Shown in pieces: positions 21,828-37,306 of a DNA stretch of 64,000 bases (positions are counted from its first letter, which is position 1; each line of letters opens with the position of its first letter). Under the pieces are notes generated by a model, which saw only the letters and a program-made list of their open reading frames with translations, did not search any database and had not been told where the DNA came from. The DNA comes from Umbelopsis ramanniana AG. Lineage: Eukaryota > Mucoromycota > Umbelopsidomycetes > Umbelopsidales > Umbelopsidaceae. Position numbers and translations under genes: made by a program. The DNA is taken from the NCBI RefSeq assembly GCF_025399195.1, contig NW_026252125.1:62001-126000 (forward strand), in the 5' to 3' direction.

Positions 21828-24374
21828 ATGGTTTTTCTTAGCAACTGGAGGATCTTCCAATATGTCGCATCATTCTCGTCTCGTACCGTGGGGGCCAAGT
21901 TATAGGATATTTTGACAATAATTCCAATCCCCCCTCATGCCATCTTCTTTGTATACTCCTTTTCTTTCTTTTCATCCATTACGAATGACTATCTCTGTTG
22001 CGATTGTACAGCATGTAAATTTTGAATACTTTTTTTCTGTTATATAGATCGGATGCACTTTTTGGTTTTTTTTGTACTGTTTTTCATACAGCATACCGCT
22101 TCACACTGAAAATATAAACGTAACTTGTACCATACAATTTGTTCTGTGAGTACCCCCGTAGCAGTAAAGTTTATTGGGAGGCGCATACAACAACTCGGAA
22201 CCCTCTGCCAAAATTGTCCATGACGAATGCCTCCGGAAAACAAAAACAATGATTCATAACGACACTTGGACTATTGTAGAAGGTATTTGTCATGGTACGT
22301 CTGTGAGGTCACCGAACGGGCATTTCATTGGCGATCATTTTCGCCATGCCATATCATTGGCAAACCCGCCAGCATAGCTACTAGCTAGCTTGTGTCAAAT
22401 AATGGGCGTACGGCCATGTCATGCTAAACTTTACACACAACGCCTACGAGCGAAGACTAAAATGAAACACAGTTTATACCCCACCAGGGTTGGACATTAA
22501 GACGAACGATTGGACAGCGATTTGCTGTTTAGAAACCCTAAAAGACTTAGACATATGGAAATCATATTGTTCTTCTCTCTTCATCGGCTTTACTTGTTTT
22601 ATCGATTTGGCCCATTCCTCTTGTACTTATTGGGCAGGAGAGCGGTGGCGGCTCACTCATGTGCTGGAAAGTAACGAAAGAATAAAATGTTTATCTTTGT
22701 ATTTCATTTTTCCATGGTACCTTTTTCAACAAAGTATAAGATCTTTTCTTTCTTTCTATATTGACTGTCAATGAACGAATGTATAGATCGTGAAGTTGGA
22801 TGCGATCACCGCAACGTCACCTTTTTACCCATAATGTAAATCACTGTTCTCCCAAATGATAAAAAGTTCTTTCGTGTTCGAAGAACATTTAGCTTTTTCA
22901 CGTTTCAGTATTTTATGCGAGCGTGGCCGATAGCTTAATCCCGGTTAAGCTTGCTGAGCTGTGTCAACTTTCAAAAATGGTAATTGACATGACGACTGTA
23001 CCTTGGTAAACCGACTAAATGATGTTTCATTGATTCCATTGGATCCAAGCATCTTTGTCGTTACAAATTAGTCTATTTACTCACTATGCTATGAATTTGC
23101 CCAACACTCCCTGTTATTGTTCCAAAATTTAAACACCGTCCATCAAAAATGGCCCTCCGTAGCACAGTTGTATGCTTTAAGCAAGTGGCTAGCGTTGCAC
23201 TACAAATCTGCGGATATCGACAATCGAATAATTTATTCGTCAAATCAAGTGTGCGTAGAGTCGTAAATTTTTTGAGGTAGGCAGGGCTTGCTTGCTGTGG
23301 GAGTCGTCATCGGAGAATGACAAAATATGACGGCGGCTGGAAAATATGAAGTGCGCTAGTTTCAGAATGGAGAAATGTCTTTGAAGTCATTGCCGATAGC
23401 CTGGCCTGTACAGTAAAAAATAGTTCAGTTATATGAACGGCTTTCATAAGAACGATGACCTCAATAATCTATCACGTTTAGTAACAGCAGCCACGTAATG
23501 AAATTTCGAATATTGCAGCCATTATTTGCAGAGATTATGTCATTCTATAGTGAGCGTTCTATGCAACGCTAACATTAAACCATTGGATTGCTACACTCTC
23601 ATTCATTTCAAGGCAGTGCTTCCGCCACACATGCTGTAGTAACAATGGCCTGCCGAATGATAGGTATTCATTCATTAGAGAAATGGTTGTATTCATTGAA
23701 ACAGAAAAAAAAAGTGGTGTAAATTCTCCTTTCAATTTACTAGTAGATTTGCGTGTCAAGTATTTCATTGCTTCGATATTTATTCAGTGAACGAGTCACA
23801 GCAAACCAAACATTAGTGAGCAGCAATGTGTTGATGAAAAGCCTGAGCTTGCGTTGCATCTGTCACATGCATTGAGGCGCAGCTATATAAATGGACAACG
23901 TCCGCTAATGTTCTAGAGCCTCGGATTCGGTCTACGCAGTTATGCCTTTAGAGTTACAGCTTTGCACTTGATTTTCCCATGTTGGGAGATACCTCTTGAA
24001 ACCAAAGGAGCTTTAGGAAATATTGCCTTGGGTAAGCGTGTCTTGGAGTGGACTTATTTTTACGGTCGGGGTATGTCTGTGCGCTAGCGACTCCAAGAAC
24101 TTTAGGTTTGGGGGAAGGATTGTCGGGCCAAATGGTTCTGCTGGTTTCCATTGAGTCTAGCGCGAGTGCTGCAATCAATGATACACAGCATTCTGGAGCT
24201 ACGTAGTCCTTTTCAACCCCTTCTGCGGGAATGGATCACAGCTTGGAAAAAGGTAAGCAAACCTGAAACCCACAGTCACACAATGTCGAGCATCGTCCAA
24301 GTCGCCTTTTTTTACTCGTTGGACAGGCAAACAAACAGTATTTTTTTTTTTAACCTTTACTATTTTCCTTTGCC
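21828..24374. other. Gene-poor intergenic region with a tRNA-Cys-like relic
   Basis: About 2.5 kb. No reading frame shows a domain, a plausible splice chain or biased codon use. A degraded tRNA-Cys-like sequence lies around 23155-23230, and a short perfect inverted repeat GCTTAA/TTAAGC lies near 22934-22951. Confidence 0.45.
23155..23230 (+). repeat. Degraded tRNA-Cys-like / SINE-like sequence (tentative)
   Basis: AGTGGCTAGCGTTGCACTACAA (split: AGTGGCTAGCG, then TTGCACTACAAATCTGCGG) parallels the D-arm and anticodon arm of eukaryotic tRNA-Cys, whose loop reads TGCAAA; here it reads TACAAA. The expected B-box region is only weakly kept (GACAATCGAAT). A C-to-T or G-to-A decayed tRNA pseudogene or SINE head fits best. 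Confidence 0.3.
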
Positions 24375-26409
24375 ATGGCCAATTACGATCGACCGGGCAT
24401 AGTGTCTGAAAGCCAGAAAAACGTCATTCTGGCATGGTGGAAGAAGGTCACTGCAGCCAATCCCAAAGCTGAGAATTTTCAACGGCTCAGAGTTCCTGTT
24501 GTTGGTAAATGTCCCATTTGATTCAAAAATGAATTCATGGCATTGTTTTCTGTTACCTTTGCTGATTGAAACGTTCCAATAGAAAAAGGCGTTTTCGGCA
24601 TACCTCTAGTTGAATCGATTAAATATGCTTACTCAACAATTTCATATATGGACGACGAAACCCACGAACAATGCTATGGGGTTATACCGACCATCGTAGC
24701 CAAGTGTGGCTCATTTCTTAAGGAAGAAGGTATGGCAGCACAGCCTCGCATTCGGGGGAGGGGAACACAGACGACTGACCTGTTTTCTTTCTTCATAGGA
24801 TTATATGTGGAGGGTATTTTTCGGCTTTCAGGTAGTGCCAAGCGAATAGCGATGTTGCAGACATTTTTCGACACTCCTCCACATTACGGCTCTCAGCTTG
24901 ACTGGCGTGGTTACACTGTTCATGATGCTGCCAATGTTATGAGGCGTTTCTTAAATTATCTCCCCGACCCGGTCATACCACGTCAGTTCTATCACACTTT
25001 TAGAGAGCTCATTGGTAAGGCGCGGGCATGCATAGGTTGGTTGTGGTGGCATGGCATTCTTCTAACCGTGGTCGCTTTTCATCAGATGACCAATCGCTAC
25101 CGAATGACGACGCATTGATTGAAGCGTTTCAACGAATGATTGAACGGTTGCCTTTACCCAATCAGTTTCTTCTGTTGTATATTTTGGACATGCTTAGCTT
25201 GTTCGCTTTAAATTGCAAGTCCCATCGGATGGATGCTTCGAATTTAGCCGCCGTCTTTGCACCGGTAGGATACGATGGGAGATTTGGGGAGGGTCAGTCA
25301 ATGACTGTTATTCATTCGTCTATTTATAGGGTATACTGTCACATCCAGATGACCAAATGAGCCCTGCACAGTACCGAAGATCGCAGCGAGTGTTAGAGTT
25401 CCTCATTGACCATCAAGGCAGTTTGACCATGCCTCCAGCTTGCGTGCTTGACAATCAGTTCATACCAAATGCTAGCCGCTTGTTTACACCTCCTCCAAAA
25501 TCTTCTACTCCCACTATACCACCTGTTACCTCCACTACTCCCACACCAGAAGCTGCCAATTTACCTCTGTCCCCTATTGAGACATTGGACTTGTTGGTCG
25601 GCCCATTACCTTCATCGCAACGACCCACCACCATTGCCGCTGAGTCACCACATCGACCTACCCGATCCAATACTATGTTTGAGCCAACACACTTCAAGGA
25701 TACCGATTTGAGCAACTTTGAATTGGACATCCCAGTTCGACCTAGTCCATTGAAACGATCACTCACTTTACCCAGCAAACGACAAAAGTATGGCGAAAAT
25801 GAACCTACCCAAGTGGTTCATGTCGGACGAAATGGTAGTCAGGCGTCGAAGCGATCTGGTTGGAAGCATATTAAAAGAGTATCCTCCGAGCGAAGAATTA
25901 ATGATGGCACATCACCTGAACCCCTCTCACCGACCACTCCACCATTGCCACAACCATCTGCATCGAAATCAGAAGACAGTACGACTCATATCGCACCACC
26001 ACCACCGCCCGCTCAGAAATTTTTATGGGATGTGTCCCTTGACGAAGAAGAGGAAGACGATCAAAAACTGTCCCAGAATGTGTCCAATCCACCTGCTTCT
26101 AGTCAAGAGAGCCTACCTCGTACCTCAGTGGACAGCACACCGGATCCCCCGACGGATTCGTCCAGTCCTCGATCTACAAACGGAGTCAAGCTTCTGTATC
26201 AGAAAATGAGTCATAGAGACTCGGTATCCGAACACAGCGACAGTGCAGAAAAACAACCGGTTCAGATGGCATCACCGGAAGGTAGTGGTGAAGGTGGTGT
26301 TGGCTTCAGAGCGGCGATGCGTCGTAACACGATTGGAAAATTGTTTGGCAAACACCCAGTGCGAAGATTGTCGGAAGGCGAGGAATTAGAAAAAGGTCCT
26401 AGCCCATGA
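24375..26409 (+). CDS. RhoGAP-domain protein
   Basis: Five exons (24375-24504, 24583-24729, 24799-25014, 25086-25264, 25330-26409) give 583 residues. The RhoGAP domain spans about residues 44-260: entry EKGVFGIPLVESI, arginine finger in EGIFRLSGSAKRI (Arg near residue 101), the FLNYLPDPVIP block, and NLAAVFAPGILSH across the last intron. The remaining 320 residues are Ser/Pro/Thr-rich and disordered, with a basic end (RRNTIGKLFGKHP). RhoGAPs switch off Rho/Cdc42 GTPases controlling actin, wall synthesis and polarity. The layout, a short N-terminus plus GAP plus long tail, resembles Sac7/Bag7-type proteins; the target GTPase cannot be read from sequence. The first intron lies just before the domain. 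Confidence 0.9.
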
Positions 26410-28108
26410 TCGTCGTTAGTTCCATGCCCTCATTTCTTACCTACTTGTAAAACTCCTTTCTTGCGCGCTGCCATACCTAATGCCTTGCACTATTTGTAAT
26501 TACTTTTGTTCTCACCCCCCATTTGCTTGTCTATCTTACACTACTTGCTAATATAAGAGCCGCGGTTAATCTAATGGAAAGTGATGAATAAGTTGGAGTA
26601 AAGAAAGGACGGAGCGCGGTAGAGAACAAAGTTCTGTAATTTCCGCCTAGCAACTTAAGCTCCACTTGGCCTAGTGCTTTGGGTATGTGCAACAGAACCG
26701 CTTGCGTTTGACACTATTGGTGTCTTTACCAACACCATATATGCTGCAGCGCTCGGGCCGCAATGCAATGCAGTGATCAACCATGTTGGCTTCTTCATAC
26801 CATACAAACCCCCTTGGCGGGGTTAGGAAAAAAAGGGCAACCTTTGGTTGGTGAAGTGAATGGGAACATCCTTTTCAAGAATCCCCTATATTTATTACTT
26901 TTGGGTATTTGGTTTAGATGGAATGACACATCGGTCAGCGTGGGTAGCAAGGTCTCGATACGGTGAACCTTAAGTTTTCCAACAGAAATGCCAGTAGAAG
27001 CTGAAGAAATCCTCAAGGAAAATCCATAAAGGCAAGATCTCACCTTCACCTTTACCTGTTTTTTCTTGGTGAATCATTCAAGATCTTTTGTTTTTGTTTT
27101 TTTTTTTAGATGAGTGGGAAAAGCCAATCCTAGCACAGTGCAGCGCAATAAACCCCGCCAAATCAAAGAAACTCTGTGTCCCCCCTGTCATAATTGTGTG
27201 AATATCCTCAATTTTCCCGCTTCTTCCAGACAACGCCATAACATATTGCGTACAGCACATCCACTAACAAGTAAAACCATGCTCGATACATACATTACAA
27301 GTGTCGGTTTTCCACGTCGTGTCAGCAACGCGGGTACAGGCTGCCATTGGTTTATTGCGTGCGCGTGGTCTTGTCCATTTTAGACCTAATTACACCTGCC
27401 CATCGACGGTATATCCTATAGAACAACAACTCATCTACTTTTTTCCGGATCGAAATCACAGCAACGTTCAGATAGCTGCGCCTAGGTCTTGGTAGCTGTG
27501 GTGATTCCTGGCGTTTCAGAGCGCCGAGAGCTGCGTATCCAAACTCAGTTGGTCCCACATGGCATTGTGACCGGTTGTACCAGGATTTGTTGCTCCGTCC
27601 ATGGGTTTATACCAACTATATCACTCTTGTGCGGGGTGTTGAAACCTTGCATGGTGAGGAGTTGCTGAGGTAATTCAATATGAGAGAAAAGCCAATCCAG
27701 TTGAGGGGGGGAGAGAAATTTTCAAACCCACTAGGTGGACTTCGTTTTGGCTCTCACAAACTATGGGAATGGAGGACGGGATATTCATGTGTGAGCTCTG
27801 GCGGGGGCTGCTTGATAATAAGCGTCTTCAATGACCAACTTGTCATGAGAGGCAAATGGTGCCACTTTTCCTGGGTACACATTCACTATACCGGATGTTG
27901 AATAGCGTACCCAGCGCACGAACCTACCTATGTCACCAGCCTCTCGAATGATTCTCATCTCACACAATTATTCTTGCAAGAGAACTCGTTTTAGCCATAC
28001 GTCCTGTGATCACTGGCTGGTACATTTTGTCAGTGGTCTTGGGAAGATCCGGTACCTCTCAGAACCCCGCCATGCACAGCAAAAAGCGTGGCAAGCCTCC
28101 ACTAAAAA

Positions 28109-28208
28109 NNNNNNNNNNNNNNNNNNNNNNNNNNNNNNNNNNNNNNNNNNNNNNNNNNNNNNNNNNNNNNNNNNNNNNNNNNNNNNNNNNNNNNNNNNNN
28201 NNNNNNNN
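28109..28208. other. Assembly gap (100 N)
   Basis: Exactly 100 N bounded by A-rich tracts. This is the conventional length for a gap of unknown size, so true distance and content are unknown here. Confidence 0.98.
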
Positions 28209-28864
28209 AAAAAAAAAAAAAAGAGAAAAAAAAATAATATTTGATCATTCCAAGTTCCGCGGCTCGGTATCCTTTCCCAAAAGCAAGTGATAGCATCTTC
28301 ACGCTAAAGACGATCAAGGCAATGATGACTACGATGAATCGTAGAAAAGACATATACGAATAGCCATCGATCGTGAAGAAACAAAGTATAGATTGCAGTG
28401 GCTGTATGTTAGCAGAGCGGATCGATAGCTGAGTGAATTTTCAATCATCGCCGTGCATCACCATGGCAAGCTACTACGCATCACTAGCGCTTATTTTCAT
28501 CACCGACGTAGTTCACTACAAGAAATAGGCTAGTTGGACGGGTGATGCTATTATTTTTAAGGAATAGCAATTCCAATGAAATGAAATGTTTCTACTCCTT
28601 GGTGCGAAGGATAAAAAACCTGGGCTCTCCACGTTGTACAACCCAATGCAGCTAGCGAGGGGAGATTTGTATCTACCCACCTGTACATTTCCCTTTATTA
28701 GACATAATTCCGTCCCGTCCATTGTTTCATTGGTGGGCTGGTAATTGTCAGTACAGTTTACCGCACGAAGAACAGGCCACTGATTGGCTCCATTGTGGGG
28801 AAACTTCCTGTGTGGGGGGTGGCTGAATGTACTGGGAGAAAACAAAATTAAGATGTATCCCGGC

Positions 28865-28870
28865 TATAAA
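28865..28870 (+). promoter_or_regulatory. TATA box of the hexose transporter
   Basis: TATAAA lies 116 bp before the ATG at 28986. It is followed by a long T/C-rich leader and a CAACAACACTATC start context, as in strongly expressed fungal genes. Confidence 0.6.
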
Positions 28871-28985
28871 ACGAAGTCTTCATCACTCGAGGTAGTTCGC
28901 CCTTTTTTCCACCTACTTTCTTTTTTTATTTTATTTTATTTTACTCTTCACTTGATTACACTCTCCCTCTCACAACAACACTATC

Positions 28986-30464
28986 ATGTCTAACGGTCTC
29001 GTGTATGCCGTGACCAGTTTTGCCGCCATTGGTGGTTTCTGTTTTGGCTATGACACCGGTGTCATCTCCGGTGTATTGTCGATGGAGAATTTTGTTGGTT
29101 ACATGACAGAAGGACAGACAGCATTCACCTCGTTGCAGTCCTCCACCATCGTTTCTACCTTGCTTGCAGGTTGTTTCGTGGGTGCTTTACTTTCCGGTCC
29201 CTTCTCCGAACGTATTGGTCGAAAGCGTACCATTTTGGTCGGATGTATTATCTTCGTTATTGGCGCCATCGTTCAAACCGCTTCAATTGGGTATACCATG
29301 ATTTGCGTCGGTCGTCCCTTTGCGGGTGTAGGCATCGGTATGCTTTCCATGGTCGTCCCTCTTTACCAATCCGAATTGGCTCCCAAGTCTATCCGTGGTC
29401 GTCTCATTTCCCTACAACAATTCGCTATCACCATCGGTATCATGGTGTCATTCTGGATCAACTATGCCACCAACGTCCATCTCACCGGTACAGCCACTTG
29501 GAGAGTCCCATTGGGTCTCCAATGTGTGCCTGCTATCATTCTTGGTTTCGGTACCATGTTCCTTCCTTACTCTCCTCGTTGGTTGCTTCAACAAGGCCGT
29601 GAACAGGAAGCCCTTCAGGTGCTTGCTAAGCTCCACGGTAACGGTGATCGCAACCACCCCTATGTCATTGAAGAATATCATGAAATCTGCGAACAAATTG
29701 CTCTTGAAAAGGCCATCCAGATCCATTCCTATGGCGAACTTCTTCGGGGTACCATTCGCCGACGTGTCTTCCTTGGTGTGTTGATTCAGATTTTCCAACA
29801 ATTGACCGGTATCAACGCCATCATGTACTATGCTCCTTTGATTTTCGAAGCCTCTGGTATCAGTGGCAGCAACTCTCAACTTTTGGCCACTGGTATCAAT
29901 GGTGTTGTCAACGTTCTTGCTACCATTCCCGCTATCCTTTGGGTCGATCGATGGGGTCGTCGCTGGACCTTGATCTCTGGAGCCATTGTCATGGGTTTTT
30001 CTATGCTGATCGCCGGCATTGTCCTTGGCGTGTGTGCCAAGACGGTCTACCTCCCCAATGGAGATAAATCCATTGATATCAGTGGAAACCAGGCTGCTTC
30101 TTATGTCGCTATTGTTATGATCTACCTCTTTGTTGCTGGTTTTGCCTATTCTTGGGGTCCTTGTGGCTGGATCTACCCTGCCGAGATTTTCCCTCTTCGC
30201 ATTCGTTCCAAGGCTACTTCCGTCACCACGGCTGCCAATTGGCTTTTCAACTTCGTTGTGGGTGAAATTGTTCCCATTATGTTGGTGAGAATCACCTATG
30301 GTACCTTTATCTTCTTTGGCGCATGCTGTGCCATCATGGGAGTCTGTGTCTTCTTCTTCTTCCCGGAAACGAAGGGCAAGTCCCTTGAAGAGATGGAGTT
30401 CATCTTTGGTGAACGTGAATATCACCAGTGGGAAATGGCCACTAGCGAAAAGTATTATCATTAA
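28986..30464 (+). CDS. MFS sugar (hexose) transporter
   Basis: An intronless frame of 492 residues with twelve membrane segments. Sugar-porter signatures are all present: GYDTGVISGVL, the GRKRTILVG loop, GRPFAGVGIGM, APKSIRGRL, PYSPRWL, QQLTGINAIMYYAP, a DRWGRRW loop, and PETKGKSLEEME at the end. It should import glucose or related hexoses at the plasma membrane by proton symport, as for fungal HXT/RGT-type carriers; exact substrate is unknown. Codon choice is strongly biased and the promoter has a TATA box, both suggesting high or inducible expression. The strong bias also creates a long antisense frame, which is an artefact. The lack of introns contrasts with neighbours. Confidence 0.95.
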   Translation: MSNGLVYAVTSFAAIGGFCFGYDTGVISGVLSMENFVGYMTEGQTAFTSLQSSTIVSTLLAGCFVGALLSGPFSERIGRKRTILVGCIIFVIGAIVQTASIGYTMICVGRPFAGVGIGMLSMVVPLYQSELAPKSIRGRLISLQQFAITIGIMVSFWINYATNVHLTGTATWRVPLGLQCVPAIILGFGTMFLPYSPRWLLQQGREQEALQVLAKLHGNGDRNHPYVIEEYHEICEQIALEKAIQIHSYGELLRGTIRRRVFLGVLIQIFQQLTGINAIMYYAPLIFEASGISGSNSQLLATGINGVVNVLATIPAILWVDRWGRRWTLISGAIVMGFSMLIAGIVLGVCAKTVYLPNGDKSIDISGNQAASYVAIVMIYLFVAGFAYSWGPCGWIYPAEIFPLRIRSKATSVTTAANWLFNFVVGEIVPIMLVRITYGTFIFFGACCAIMGVCVFFFFPETKGKSLEEMEFIFGEREYHQWEMATSEKYYH

Positions 30465-32423
30465 ATCTGTATATATCCCCCCTAAGATCTCTTGTACTTC
30501 GTTATAAATAATATTATATTCCAAATACTTACATGCTTGTATGCAGTAAATTTTTTAATTACGTATAAAGTTCTGGCCCCAGTGGATTTGCGATTTTAAA
30601 GCTGTGGGTAGCGTCTGCCTCGGGGAAGGCCATATGGTTTTGGAGCGATAAGGTACCGATCATTTCGGGGTTCAAAAGATACTGCTTGTCAATTCAAGAC
30701 AAAGAAGAAACGGAAAAACTCTTGGAACGGAGAACATTCGCATCTCTGCCGCTGAATTGAAAATGCCAAGCTATCAAAACAAAAACTGGTTGTAAACATT
30801 GAGGAAATGAAATGCAAAAACACTCACCTGCGCTATAAAATAGGATCTTGCAACGCACACCATTACTTATCAGTGGCTTTTTTGACAACCGCACACTTCT
30901 ACAGCCCTTGTGACCCTCCACATGCTCCTTAGCTTTTCAATAATCTTACTTAGATTTCAGCTGAGACGAAGTTTTATAGCATTCCATCCTGTTACCTTGC
31001 CATTTTCTGACATTAGATCCGTCATCCACGTGGTCTGCACGGTCATAAAATAACTTGCCTGCAGTGGGACCCAAACGAAATTACATGCACCAGTCAGTGC
31101 TTATACGACCGACGCAAACATAAGGATCAGCAAGGGGGCAAAGCAAACTGTTGACGTCGGTGGAGATTGGAAGGTACGGTGTTTGACGCCACCACGGTGC
31201 CGCTATTCCGACACCAGAAGTGCGTCTCAAAAGAAAGCACGCTCTCTGTTGCAACGGTAAAGATTTTTCCAGAGTGTTTCAAAACCTGTTGGTTTGAATA
31301 ACAAAAGCATGAAACGAAAGAGGTGAAAATATCTAAAAGCGGCACGTGATGAAACCAACACGTGCCTTATTGTCAAAACCAAACCCTGTACCTAAAAAGC
31401 CAGCTGAAACCTCTTGGTAAAGCAGGGTTGATGAGAAGAGAAACAGGACCCATCGTCGAATGAAGTTAATATGCTCCATGTTCGGCACGTTTGACATGAG
31501 TAGAATGCAGCAGAAAGAACACTGGATCACACCACCTCACTCACTGGATGGATTTCAAATTGGCACTGACTGACCATACTCGAAGGACATTAGTATGAAA
31601 CAAATACCTGCATGCCGTACGTGTTTTCATAACGTAGCTCTGTCAACAAAGAGGTGCCCGTGGCGGATGGTCATCTGGCAATCCACGTATGTTGATTAAA
31701 GTTAAGGGTAAAGGATATGATGCACCACTCAAGAATTCAGATCCTGCAGGCTTATTATGGCGTTTTATTAGTAGAGTAGTACAAAGAACCGGACGATTTT
31801 TCATGTTTAGATGAGATCCATGATATTGGATTCAGTATGCATGTTGGGGGGCCTTGGTGCAATGTAACGTGGTAGTGGGTTGATGGCTATAAAAAACCCA
31901 TTGGATATGCATCGTCAAATCATGCCATGCCATCACCCACGCACCTACTCCTTACATGGCGCACGGAAGTTTCAGCTCTAGTGACAAGGTGCAGCTTCCC
32001 AGACGATGGTAAAGTGCTGTATTGAAAAATCAAAAAAGTTTGGATGTCTAAACGTAAATAAAAAAGTTTTATTTATATCCAATGTTCTTTAGAATAAGCA
32101 GTTGTTAATGGTTACTAATAGAGCATATTCCATAGACAGGTAGTTTAGAAAATTCCATAACCATTCTCGCTACAGACGCCTCTTCCTAACCATCGGTTGA
32201 CTGAGCCGAAACAAAGGCGTCACTTTTTTTTGTGAGACAAAGCCGGTTCGTACTTCATTTCGATAGCTGGCAGAGAAGAGACTTTTTCGACTACTCTTTC
32301 TTGCTGCACCTCTTTCTTTTCCTCTTTCTCCACTTTTCCTCTGTCACAGAGTACAATTTCCTTTACTCCTTTATCCCAACCCTATCTTTTCTCACACTCC
32401 TGTCAGATTGACGCATCACGGTC
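30465..32423. other. Intergenic region with E-box dyad, upstream of G-alpha copy 2
   Basis: About 1.96 kb without a supportable gene. It contains CACGTG at 31027-31032, a palindromic pair of E-boxes at 31341-31366, and a pyrimidine-rich leader (32280-32400) ahead of the G-alpha ATG. Confidence 0.45.
31341..31366. promoter_or_regulatory. Palindromic pair of CACGTG E-boxes
   Basis: GGCACGTG and CACGTGCC are exact inverted copies separated by 10 bases. CACGTG is the site of bHLH regulators such as Cbf1, Pho4 or SREBP-like proteins. It is about 1 kb from the G-alpha start and 0.9 kb past the transporter, so the target gene is uncertain. Confidence 0.5.
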
Positions 32424-33936
32424 ATGGGCAATTGTGGCAGTTCCGGCAATGTCGAATCTAGCCGGAGTAAGCAGATTGACAAACAACTCAAAGCCGATGA
32501 GAAAAAAGCCAAGACCGAAGTCAAATTGCTTTTGTTAGGTAGGGGAGATTTTTTTTATCGAATATTTTTATTTTGTGTTCTGTTGCCGGAAATAATAACG
32601 GTCGATTTAAAAAAAAAAAAAAAGGTGCTGGAGAATCCGGCAAATCCACTGTTCTCAAGCAAATGCGCCTGATACACGCTGCTGGTTTCAGCTCTTCAGA
32701 AAAAGAAGCATACAGAATAGTGGTTTTTGAAAATATAGTTTCCAGTATGCAATCCATGCTTGAAGCAATGGAGATTCTACGTATTGAAATGAATAATCCA
32801 CAAAACATGGTTAGTTACTCGGCGACTGGGCTGGTCCTCTCTCGATCTGTATGCTAATATCCTCCACTTAGGCCTACATACCATTATTTCACGATATCCC
32901 AGTCGTCAAAAAGGGTCAGCCTTACCCAGACGCTTACCTTCAACCCATGAAAGATTTATGGAACGACTCGGGTGTTCAGCAATCCTACAAAATGGGCAAC
33001 ACGTTTGCACTTAACGACAATGTCACATAGTACGTATCCAAGCATCTCCAGTTACATCACGGACCTGACCTACTCACTGCTTGCCCATTTAGCTTTTATC
33101 ATAATTTGGATCGACTATTTGCCGTAGACTATATACCAACTGACAGTGACATCATACGATGTCGCATCAAGACAACAGGCATTGTGGAAACTGTCTTTCA
33201 CCTTGGGCCCTTGACATATCGCATGTTTGACGTCGGGGGCCAGCGAAGTGAGCGTAAGAAATGGTAAGTTTCCCAAAAACGAATCAGCCAGTTGCTACCA
33301 TGCGAGAGACTCAACCCACATCATCATAGGATACACTGCTTTGAAAATGTCACAGCTCTTATTTTCGTCGTGGCCATCAGCGGATATGATTCTTGCTTAG
33401 TGGAGGACAAAGATTCGGTATGTGGTCTTGGCAAAAACCAACCCCTGTGGGATTCCCCAGATATATCTCTAATACCAGATTTTGAAACCATCCTTTAACC
33501 TTTGATTTCCTAGAATCAAATGCATGAAGCGCTCATGTTGTTCGACTCCATATGCAACTCGTCATGGTTCACCAACACATCGATGATTCTATTTTTGAAC
33601 AAAGTGGACATCTTTGCACAAAAGATCCAACATTCGCCGGTGTCTAAATACTTTCCAGATTACAAAGGTAGGAATCTATTTTCGTATGGTAGGAAGCTTA
33701 CGGATTTGATGGTCGCAGGTACTAATTTTTGGTTTCGGGTAATCATAGGACCTGACGAGGACTTGGAACAGACCAAAACATACTTTCGAAAACGCTTTGA
33801 ACGATTGAATCGTTCTGAAAAGAAACAGTTGTACCCACATTTCACAGATGCCACCGACACGAAGCAGTTGGCTCATGTCATGACAGCGGTTTCGGATATT
33901 GTCCTGAATGATAACTTGCAAACGCTACTATTGTAA
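32424..33936 (+). CDS. Heterotrimeric G protein alpha subunit (copy 2)
   Basis: Seven exons (32424-32538, 32625-32809, 32872-33029, 33093-33263, 33330-33417, 33514-33667, 33749-33936) give 352 residues. Motifs are MGNCGS (Gly2 myristoylation, Cys4 palmitoylation), [17 protein letters not shown] (switch I Arg), [19 protein letters not shown] and TDATDT, ending in NLQTLLL. It has the same total length and the same exon breaks (171 nt and 88 nt exons) as copy 3 at 43-44.7 kb, plus two extra introns, so the two are duplicates. Like copy 3 it ends in LLL rather than a Gi-type Cys motif. Intron 1 ends in a long A tract (AAAAAG|G) instead of pyrimidines, which is unusual. It should act in receptor signalling at the plasma membrane. 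Confidence 0.95.
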
Positions 33937-34409
33937 CTTACTACCCGTGGTATCCACTTTACAAGATCACTTCACCTTCCTTTTTTTTATTTCTTGCGTT
34001 GACTGGATAGCCCTCTCCTTCGCTTTATTGTAAACCCTTTGATGGCGGCGACATTTTTCTTCCTGTTTATTAGATGTGCTCTCTCACCAGCCTTTGATTT
34101 GTTCTTCTAATTGTTTCCTTAGTTAGCAGCACTCATAATGTATTACTCATTCCTCTTATTATTATTATTATTCTCTCATATGTTGAGTTCTTATTCTCTG
34201 TTGTGCTATACTATAGGGGATTTGTGTTTCTCGTCGTCGACGAATATGAGTCGCATATTTTTTGTCTTCACCTCTTCCCCCCCCCCCACACACAAAAGCA
34301 CGTGACTGTTGCCAAACAATGTTGGATTTCCGTCCTATGGTGTCCGCTGCTGAGGAAGTTGATCTTCTGTAGTGTGTGAGCGTGCGTGTTCGTCAATAGA
34401 GAACCCATC
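33937..34409. other. Intergenic region between G-alpha copy 2 and YME1
   Basis: About 470 bp without a gene. It contains a short ATT repeat (near 34160), a C-rich tract (near 34280) and CACGTG at 34299-34304, about 106 bp before the YME1 ATG. Confidence 0.5.

Positions 34410-37306
<2,897 letters not shown>

Larger units (their letters stand above)
26410..28985. other. Intergenic region containing an assembly gap and the hexose-transporter promoter
   Basis: About 2.6 kb with no supportable gene. Short frames exist on both strands but have no domain or splice continuity. It holds the 100-N gap at 28109-28208 and, at its right end, the transporter promoter. Confidence 0.45.

Noticed and set aside
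22934-22951. Small inverted repeat GCTTAA/TTAAGC with a tRNA-Leu/Ser-like look
   Set aside because: 6-bp arms are expected by chance in this much sequence, and no A-box/B-box pair with proper spacing follows.
29448-30524. 358-codon frame antisense to the hexose transporter
   Set aside because: It mirrors strong codon bias of the sense gene (few antisense stops), is Asp/Asn/His/Lys-heavy without any domain, and the sense strand has all MFS sugar-porter motifs.
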